Positions 24,625 to 29,636 of a stretch of DNA of 31,236 nt are shown piece by piece. The position numbers and the translations under genes were made by a program. How positions within the stretch are numbered: position 1 is the stretch's first letter; every line of letters starts with the position of its first letter. The notes under the pieces were generated by a model. That model worked only from the letters and a program-made list of their open reading frames with translations, searched no databases and was not told the DNA's origin. Source of the stretch: an uncultured Collinsella sp. (GTDB taxonomy: Bacteria > Actinomycetota > Coriobacteriia > Coriobacteriales > Coriobacteriaceae); assembly GCA_902490095.1 (NCBI GenBank), contig CABUCQ010000006.1, forward strand, positions 1 to 31,236, written 5' to 3'.

Positions 24625-24726
24625 AAAGCGGCTCGGAAGCGCGCCGTTTCCGTCACGAACAAGAACCGAAACCGTCTTGTATGCTGATAGAACGTGACGG
24701 AAGCGACACGCCCCCGAGCCGCTTTA
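24624..24726. repeat. About 100-base element with nested inverted repeats
   Basis: Outer arms of 13 bp (24624-24636 with 24714-24726) and inner arms of 10 bp (24648-24657 with 24693-24702) make a long interrupted hairpin with a 35-base apical region. No gene is inside. It is either a MITE-like element or a structured transcript; together with the strong hairpin at 24791 it fills the kdgA-GntR gap. Confidence 0.55.
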
Positions 24727-24790
24727 CTTACTCGGTTGGCAACCGCGTCCAACTGAGCCACTTCGGTAAAAGCCGAGCCATCAAAACAGT

Positions 24791-24859
24791 TGCGGCGCCG
24801 TCTGGAGGAATGGACCCTTGCTTCCGGTCTTTTCCTCCAAGCGGCGCCGCAGCTTTTTT
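24791..24859. terminator. Strong hairpin with T-run between kdgA and the GntR gene
   Basis: TGCGGCGCCG (24791-24800) pairs with CGGCGCCGCA (24842-24851), and GGAGGAA with TTCCTCC lie inside it. CTTTTTT follows on the plus strand and TGTTTTG on the minus strand. It can end the GntR transcript, but the better T-run is on the plus strand, where kdgA has already been terminated 170 bases earlier. Confidence 0.65.
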
Positions 24860-24880
24860 GTGCCCCGATAGTGCCCCGGC

Positions 24881-24947
24881 AGTTGCGGTAAGATACGGAC
24901 TGCTTACACCATCAGAGCCGCAAAACAATCCCTATTTCACCGCAACT
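24881..24947. repeat. AGTTGCGGT inverted repeat
   Basis: AGTTGCGGT (24881-24889) and ACCGCAACT (24939-24947) are perfect inverted repeats. Read from the right arm the sequence is AGTTGCGGTGAAATAG, close to the AGTTGCGGTGGAATAG arm of the hairpin at 25729-25795, so they appear to be one family placed on both sides of the GntR gene. Confidence 0.6.
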
Positions 24948-24962
24948 AATGAAGGGGACGAG

Positions 24963-25655
24963 TTAGATGGCCGAGTCTTTGGACAGCTCAAAATAGTCGG
25001 GATGCAAGGCGATAACCGGGCCCTGCTCCTCGGGCATCAGGTGCAAGTGCGTCTCGGCCAGGTAGCTCGCCGTGTCGGTATCGCCCCTCTTAATGGCCTC
25101 GAGAATCCGGCGATGCTGCCAACGAATCGGCTCCCAATCCAAATCCTGCGACACCATACGCAACCAGTTGTATCGCTCAAAATGCGTGTTGACGCTCTTC
25201 ATCCAATCCCACAGCATGTGACGGCCAGCAATCTCAAAACACGTCTCATGGAACAGGTTGTCCAGGTCAAAAAAGCGACGCGTCTCGCTATGGCCGAGTG
25301 ACTCAGACTCGGCAAGAATCTGCTCGAGCCGATGCTTTTGCTCGGGCGTGGCGGCCGAGCAGCATTTAATGAGCACGCTTCTCTCGAGTTTCTCACGCAA
25401 GAAACAGGCGTTCTCGGCGCGCTCCATGCTGATTTTTGAGACATAGGTGCCGCTTTTGGGACGAGTTTCCACCAGTTCCTGCTCACGCAGGCGCACAAAG
25501 GACTCGCGAATGGGCGTGCGCCCGATTCCCGTCTCCTTTTCCAGACCAATCGCCGAAAGGCGCGTGCCGGGCTTGAGCTCGGCATAGATAATCTTGGAGC
25601 GTAATGCGTTGTATGCCTGATCTTGCAAGCTCTGATAATGCTGGTGTTGTTCCAT
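24963..25655 (-). CDS. GntR family regulator with FCD domain
   Basis: 230 residues. The winged helix (about 8-75: AYNALRSKIIYAELKPGTRLSA and the following GRTPIRESFVRLREQELVE) is followed by an FCD sensor domain with metal-ligand candidates in DLDNLFHETCF, ERYNWLR, WQHRRILEAIKRGD and the final LAETHLHL, as in FadR/UxuR-type regulators that bind sugar acids or other carboxylates. I chose the ATG at 25655, preceded by GAGGGC; a GTG at 25697 would add 14 residues not typical of the family. It stands alone between the kdgKA operon and the YczE-like gene on the opposite strand, so control of sugar-acid genes is likely but inferred. Confidence 0.87.
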   Translation of the reverse strand: MEQHQHYQSLQDQAYNALRSKIIYAELKPGTRLSAIGLEKETGIGRTPIRESFVRLREQELVETRPKSGTYVSKISMERAENACFLREKLERSVLIKCCSAATPEQKHRLEQILAESESLGHSETRRFFDLDNLFHETCFEIAGRHMLWDWMKSVNTHFERYNWLRMVSQDLDWEPIRWQHRRILEAIKRGDTDTASYLAETHLHLMPEEQGPVIALHPDYFELSKDSAI

Positions 25656-25728
25656 AAAGCCCTCGGATGAAGCCCACGGTTTGTCGAATATCACCACGTA
25701 ATACTATCGCATCCCCCGCCCCCCCATA

Positions 25729-25795
25729 AGTTGCGGTGGAATAGTTCCTGTTCAAAGCCTTCAGCAGCAAAAACAGGAACTATTCCACCGCAACT
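25729..25795. repeat. Perfect 24-bp hairpin
   Basis: The arms 25729-25752 and 25772-25795 are perfectly complementary with a 19-base loop. The outer ends read AGTTGCGGTGGAATAG, shared with the repeat at 24881-24947. It lies upstream of both divergent genes and is not followed by a T-run. Confidence 0.85.
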
Positions 25796-25818
25796 ACAGC
25801 CAACGAGTTGTTGCGATT

Positions 25819-25846
25819 AGGTGAACGGTCACCTTTTTATTGTTTT
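25819..25846 (+). terminator. Terminator-like hairpin without an upstream gene
   Basis: AGGTGA (25819-25824) pairs with TCACCT (25829-25834) around ACGG, followed by TTTTATTGTTTTT. No plus-strand gene precedes it, so it may end an unannotated short transcript from the 25729 hairpin region; GGTGA-ACGG-TCACC could equally be an operator. Confidence 0.4.
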
Positions 25847-25872
25847 TCTCTTCGCGAATAAAATCCCGTGCG

Positions 25873-25902
25873 TATACTTAGGCTCAAACGAAACCGATTT
25901 CG
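25873..25902 (+). promoter_or_regulatory. Promoter with LacI-type operator before the YczE-like gene
   Basis: The -10 TATACT (25873-25878) and operator CGAAACCGATTTCG (25889-25902) match the kdgK promoter in sequence and spacing, except that there is one operator, not two. This predicts control by the same LacI-family protein encoded at 21380-22402. Confidence 0.75.
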
Positions 25903-25906
25903 TTGA

Positions 25907-25964
25907 GCGTGGGCAATAGGATGCTAAGACGCACCCTACCATCTTGGCATCTTATCGCCCACGC
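25907..25964 (+). promoter_or_regulatory. Structured leader motif 1, copy B
   Basis: The arms 25907-25924 and 25947-25964 pair at 16 Watson-Crick positions, with one G-U pair and one mismatch, around a 22-base loop with AAGA...ACCCTACC...TCTTG. Compared with copy A, five pairs are changed on both sides at once (for example T-A to G-C and C-G to A-T). Confidence 0.75.
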
Positions 25965-25985
25965 AATGCCATTTGCTTTCTTCCC

Positions 25986-26110
25986 GTCTCGTTGGACCTT
26001 TAGTCCCATTCCGGCACAGCGAGACACTTCCTAGACGACTGACCGTGGGGCCGGCTTTTCTGCTTTTGCAGCAGTGCCTCCGATAACCCTCTTTTGCCGG
26101 CCCGGGTCAG
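25986..26110 (+). promoter_or_regulatory. Structured leader motif 2, copy B: riboswitch-like candidate
   Basis: P1: GTCTCGTTG (25986-25994) with CAGCGAGAC (26017-26025), unrelated in sequence to P1 of copy A. P2: CTGACC (26039-26044) with GGTCAG (26105-26110). P3: GGGCCGGC (26048-26055) with GCCGGCCC (26096-26103). P4: CTGC with GCAG (26060-26071). Conserved unpaired blocks are AGTCCCATTCCGG (26002-26014) and CAGTGCCTCCGATAACC (26072-26088). It follows motif 1 after 21 bases and precedes the start codon by 33 bases. Confidence 0.7.
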
Positions 26111-26143
26111 CTTTTTCACACAACCGAAAGGACGGGTAGCAAC

Positions 26144-26824
26144 ATGCGACCGCTCATCATCATGCATGGCGAGAACATCGACTGGTGCCATACCGTCATC
26201 AGAATGCTGATGTATCTGGTGGGCGTTGCAGTACTGGCACTCGGTATGAGTCTCCAGACGGCATCCGGCCTGGGCGTCGCCGCGCTCACGTGCTTTGCCA
26301 CAACCCTATCCATGCTCACTGGCGAGACGCTCGGCTTTTGGATCACCGCAACCTACGTCGCCTACATCGTGGCGCAATTAGCCATCTTGCGAAGCGAGTT
26401 CCAGCCGCGCATTTTGCTCGAGCTCTTTTTCTCAACGCTGATCGGCGGCTTTACCGATTTCTTTATGAACGTTAACCCTCTGCACCCCACCGCGCTGCCG
26501 GCACAGGTCGTAACCATGCTGCTCTCGCTTGCCATCACCGCGTTTGGCGTAAGCCTCGTCGTCAATATGGGCGTCGTTCCCAACGCACCCGACGGCTTGG
26601 TACAGGTCATTGCCGAAAAGCTCAAATGCCGCTTTGGCGATGTGAAGGTCGTATTCGATTGCTCGCACGTCGCCGCCTCGCTCGCGCTGTCGCTGGTCTT
26701 TATGCACAACCTGGGCGGCTTTGGCGTCACGACCGCCATCTCGGCACTGTTCCTGGGCCATGTCATCAACGTCGCCAATAAGCTCTTCGCCCAGCGCTTT
26801 ATCCGCGTGGCCTTTGGAAAATAG
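26144..26824 (+). CDS. YczE/YyaS/YitT-like integral membrane protein
   Basis: 226 residues with five or six membrane helices (about 17-40, 47-65, 68-85, 90-108, 120-145, 175-205). The pattern LGVAALTCFATTLSMLTG in the first half and GVVPNAPDGLVQVIAEKL in the second, followed by AISALFLGHVINVANK, fits the YczE/YyaS/YitT (DUF6198-like) family, whose members have no settled biochemical role. The ATG at 26144 has AAAGGA upstream. Its leader carries the same promoter, LacI operator and both structured motifs as kdgK-kdgA, so this membrane protein is probably made with the KDG enzymes and might move a sugar acid or otherwise serve that pathway. That role is inference from shared regulation only. 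Confidence 0.75.
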   Translation: MRPLIIMHGENIDWCHTVIRMLMYLVGVAVLALGMSLQTASGLGVAALTCFATTLSMLTGETLGFWITATYVAYIVAQLAILRSEFQPRILLELFFSTLIGGFTDFFMNVNPLHPTALPAQVVTMLLSLAITAFGVSLVVNMGVVPNAPDGLVQVIAEKLKCRFGDVKVVFDCSHVAASLALSLVFMHNLGGFGVTTAISALFLGHVINVANKLFAQRFIRVAFGK

Positions 26825-26850
26825 CGCCACCGCAAGAACCCGCGAGCAGC

Positions 26851-26920
26851 GCTATACGTTGCTATATCTCACTATACTTTGCTATATCTTGCTATACTTT
26901 GCTATATCTTGCTATATTTT
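26851..26920. repeat. Seven tandem 10-bp repeats before the ATPase gene
   Basis: Seven units of exactly 10 bases, consensus GCTATAtcTT; six begin GCTATA and one ACTATA. They alternate mostly between GCTATAC and GCTATAT. The array ends 17 bases before the start codon at 26938, so it overlaps the place where the promoter must lie, and several units resemble -10 elements (TATACT). Confidence 0.9.
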
Positions 26921-26937
26921 GAGCAAAGGTGGCTCGC

Positions 26938-28029
26938 ATGCAAACAAACCCTTTTAAGCCCACAGCAGGCAAAACACCTCCCACGATTATCGGCCGCGAA
27001 GATGTCCTCGAGGAATTCAATGAAGGCCTCGTCAACGGGCCTGGCGCCCCGGGACGCCTTATGCGCATAGCCGGCGTCCGCGGAACGGGCAAGACGGTCC
27101 TCCTTGACGAGTGCTCACGTTTGGCGCAAAGCCATGGCTGGACGGTCATAAAAGAAGTCGCAACCGAAGGACTTTGTCAGCGCATTCTCGAGCAGCTGCA
27201 GCCCAAATTCCAGGCCAAACACGCCAGATTTGAGCCAAGCGTAGCTGGCATATCCATCGGCAGCATAGACATTGAGCGAATCGGCCCATCGCTGCGTGAC
27301 GCCATGAGGCAGGCAATATCAAAGAACGGCAATGGTCTGCTCATCACCCTCGATGAGGTCCAAGACGCAGAGCTCGAAGAGGTCCGAACGCTCTCCATTG
27401 CGATTCAGCAGGTTATCGGCGAAGACCTTGATATCGCCTTTGTTTTTGCGGGGCTGCCTTCGATGATAGAAAGCGTCATCAACGGAAAGACACTTACGTT
27501 TTTGCGCCGTGCCCTCCCCTTTGATCTGAAGGCTGTGGCAGTAACCGAAGTGTCGTACTCCCTCGAAGAAACCATTGAAGCGTCTGGCATGGAGCTGCAA
27601 CCAGGTATTGCCGGCCAACTTGCCGAGGCAACGCAAGGCTATCCCTTTATGATTCAGCTCGTTGGATATTACGCATGGCAACTGGCACGACGCGCCCATA
27701 CAACTGTAATTGGAGAGGAAGAGGCAAAGCGAGGCATCGCAACAGCACGCGAACGCTTCTGCGCAATGGTGATTGAGCCCGCGCTGCAGCGCATTCCGCC
27801 CACGTGCATCGCTTATCTGCTGAGCATGGCGTCCTTAGGGCAGACGAGCTCGACCAGCATGGTTGCCGATGACTTAAACAAGACACCTCAACAGGTAAGT
27901 TCCATCCGCAGTCGTCTGCTGAGAGAGTCGATCATTGAGGCGCCCTCGTACGGCAAGGTCTCATTTGCCATCCCCTACATGCGCGACTACCTCAACGAAC
28001 ACAAAGCCGAACTGGAAGCTGAACTGTAG
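26938..28029 (+). CDS. AAA/STAND-type ATPase with C-terminal winged helix, function unknown
   Basis: 363 residues. GREDVLEEF (about 20-28) opens a P-loop ATPase domain with Walker A GVRGTGKT (46-53), Walker B LLITLDEVQD (about 136-145) and a sensor-like FVFAGLPS (about 167-174). The lid region follows (ATQGYPFMIQLVGYYAW), then a C-terminal winged helix (LNKTPQQVSSIRSRLLRESIIE). The build resembles archaeal-type ATPases and the ORC/STAND group found alone in many bacteria; role unknown, with stress signalling, DNA binding or defence all possible. The ATG at 26938 has AAAGGTGG upstream. It is a single-gene unit behind a 10-bp tandem repeat and in front of a strong terminator. Confidence 0.8.
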   Translation: MQTNPFKPTAGKTPPTIIGREDVLEEFNEGLVNGPGAPGRLMRIAGVRGTGKTVLLDECSRLAQSHGWTVIKEVATEGLCQRILEQLQPKFQAKHARFEPSVAGISIGSIDIERIGPSLRDAMRQAISKNGNGLLITLDEVQDAELEEVRTLSIAIQQVIGEDLDIAFVFAGLPSMIESVINGKTLTFLRRALPFDLKAVAVTEVSYSLEETIEASGMELQPGIAGQLAEATQGYPFMIQLVGYYAWQLARRAHTTVIGEEEAKRGIATARERFCAMVIEPALQRIPPTCIAYLLSMASLGQTSSTSMVADDLNKTPQQVSSIRSRLLRESIIEAPSYGKVSFAIPYMRDYLNEHKAELEAEL

Positions 28030-28054
28030 AGGCGCCAATATCCCAGAGGACAGC

Positions 28055-28090
28055 AGGCCCCAAGCCGGTGTAGGCTTGGGGCCTGTTTTG
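28055..28090 (+). terminator. Intrinsic terminator of the ATPase gene
   Basis: AGGCCCCAAGCC (28055-28066) pairs perfectly with 28073-28084 around a 6-base loop, followed by GTTTTGT. Confidence 0.9.
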
Positions 28091-28108
28091 TAGCTTTGCT
28101 CTTTTGAG

Positions 28109-29362
28109 CTATGCGCGCTCGTATTTCGTGGCGCGTCCTGTCCCCCGCCTTACGATCGAGTTTCGGTTGAGCAAAGATTCAAGCGCCGTCAACGTGCGCG
28201 TGCGGCTCAATCCTGTCTGTTGCTCAATCTCGCCCCGCGACAGTATTCGTCCGCCTGACAAAGCCTTGAGAACCTGGACCTCTTCCTCAGACCCTTCAAA
28301 GGCATCGATAACGGGCAATGTGACGGCCACCATGCCGCCGCGAACATCAAATACCGGCTGGCTCAAAGAATCTCGATACGCACGCCTGATTCGCGCGATT
28401 CCCGTACCAAATTTCTCGATGTAATCCAGCTTTAGAAAGACCTCAGCGACAATTGGGTTTCTGAGCACGGATATCTGCCCATACAGGTATTGTTCCGTCG
28501 TCAAACCGGCGGGCAGCGGTCCGGGTGAAGTCACAACGACGCGATCGTCGTACAGGGCAATTTGAACGTTCGCCCGAACGTCCCATGTCCGATGCACCAA
28601 AGCGTTTGCGACAGCTTCGCGGAACGCCTCAAGAGGAATTCGATCGGTTTGGACGCGTTCCATCCCCTCGATACGTTCATAACGGTAGTAGCGTGCAAAC
28701 ATAGCAACCGCCCTGTCCACCTGCTCAATTGCGGATAGACCTGTCGCCGTCTCGCGATCCAAGATCACATCCTCGGTATCGCCAAAACGGACGCAGTCAA
28801 TGCCCGGAAAATCATTCTTATCCGCCAAAATCGCCGCGGCATTGGTATAGCCATCCTTGCCGAGCAAGCGGAGCGTACGCATGATATCCGGCGTTAGCTC
28901 GGAAATGCCGAGGTGTTCAACACACTTATGCTCAAGCGTGTGAAAACTCAAGTCCTGGCGAGCCGACGCGAGCGCGTCGAACGTTACGTTGCTGCCTTCG
29001 AGCGTCAGCCTGCCATACTCAAACCGGTCGACCTCCACCGTCGCCGAATCGTTTCGTCTGTAGGCCTTTCCCTTGCTTCGATAGGGTTTGTCCTGGCCCT
29101 CATAAACCGTAAGGATTACGGTCCCGTGTTTCTCATCGGGCTCAAGCGAGTAACGGGGCGCGGGATCCAAGCTGTCATTAATCATATTTTCGATGCGCAG
29201 ACATTCAGCAACCGGATCTGCAAGACCGACGGCAATACCCTCGTCATTAACGCCAAACTCAATCTTGCCCGTCCCGTAGTTTGCATAGGCGCTCACCGTT
29301 TTAAGAAACGTCGGCGTAACGCTTTCCTTGTATTCGACTGTAGGGCCCTCTCTAACAACCAT
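28109..29362 (-). CDS. AlbA/Schlafen-domain transcriptional regulator (COG2865 type)
   Basis: 417 residues. Residues about 5-120 are an AlbA_2 (Schlafen-like) domain: VEYKES near the start, then ANYGTGKIEFGVNDEG. The middle contains a HATPase_c_4-type segment (EAVANALVHRTWDVRANVQIALYDDRVVVTSPGPLP), then VAEVFLKLDYIEKFGTGIARIRRAY. The C-terminus is a winged helix (ILSRGEIEQQTGLSRTRTLTALESLLNRNSIVRRG). These proteins are common, often solitary, putative regulators; targets and ligands are unknown. I chose the ATG at 29362, with AAGGGG eight bases upstream; the ATG at 29368 would be too close to that site. The leader region holds a cluster of hairpins that could be its own operator. Confidence 0.85.
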   Translation of the reverse strand: MVVREGPTVEYKESVTPTFLKTVSAYANYGTGKIEFGVNDEGIAVGLADPVAECLRIENMINDSLDPAPRYSLEPDEKHGTVILTVYEGQDKPYRSKGKAYRRNDSATVEVDRFEYGRLTLEGSNVTFDALASARQDLSFHTLEHKCVEHLGISELTPDIMRTLRLLGKDGYTNAAAILADKNDFPGIDCVRFGDTEDVILDRETATGLSAIEQVDRAVAMFARYYRYERIEGMERVQTDRIPLEAFREAVANALVHRTWDVRANVQIALYDDRVVVTSPGPLPAGLTTEQYLYGQISVLRNPIVAEVFLKLDYIEKFGTGIARIRRAYRDSLSQPVFDVRGGMVAVTLPVIDAFEGSEEEVQVLKALSGGRILSRGEIEQQTGLSRTRTLTALESLLNRNSIVRRGTGRATKYERA

Positions 29363-29404
29363 ATGCATAACCCCTTCGTTTCGTACTTTTCACGACCGTA
29401 TTAT

Positions 29405-29534
29405 AAGACGAAAACCGTTTGCGTACGGATTTAAGCCAGACGTAAACGGTTTTCGTCTTGATTTGCGTCCTGGTTTAAGACGCAAATTGCGCTTTCGTAC
29501 GATTTTACCCCAGACGCAACACGCTTTCGTCTGG
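29405..29534. repeat. Cluster of three hairpins with a repeated core
   Basis: Hairpin 1: perfect 16-bp stem (29405-29420 with 29444-29459). Hairpin 2: perfect 9-bp stem (29461-29469 with 29479-29487). Hairpin 3: perfect 7-bp stem (29510-29516 with 29528-29534). A 20-base core, GTACG...CCAGACG, occurs at 29423-29442 and again 74 bases later (29497-29516) with 16 of 20 identities. The gap 29363-29636 otherwise holds only the terminator at 29558. Confidence 0.75.
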
Positions 29535-29557
29535 CAATACGTCTGCAATCCAAACGA

Positions 29558-29593
29558 AAAGAGCCCCGAGCTCGTATGAACTCGGGGCTCTTT
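29558..29593 (-). terminator. Intrinsic terminator of the dehydratase gene
   Basis: A 13-bp stem (29558-29570 with 29581-29593) around a 10-base loop; on the minus strand the stem ends in a T-run and CGTTTGG follows. Confidence 0.85.
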
Positions 29594-29636
29594 GTGCCAC
29601 GCATCTATGAGAGGAAAAATTCGATGCGCACGGGCG

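Noticed and set aside
22821..24761. 646-residue open frame on the minus strand across kdgK and kdgA
   Set aside because: It is antisense to two clear enzymes and spans their intergenic leader; the composition is typical of a shadow frame.
26851..26920. CRISPR-like or plasmid replication iterons
   Set aside because: The 10-base period leaves no spacers, and there is no replication initiator gene; the ATPase is not a known Rep protein. Kept only as a tandem repeat.
29405..29534. CRISPR array
   Set aside because: The repeated unit is only two copies of an imperfect core, with hairpins of different sizes between them; there is no constant repeat-spacer period and no cas gene.
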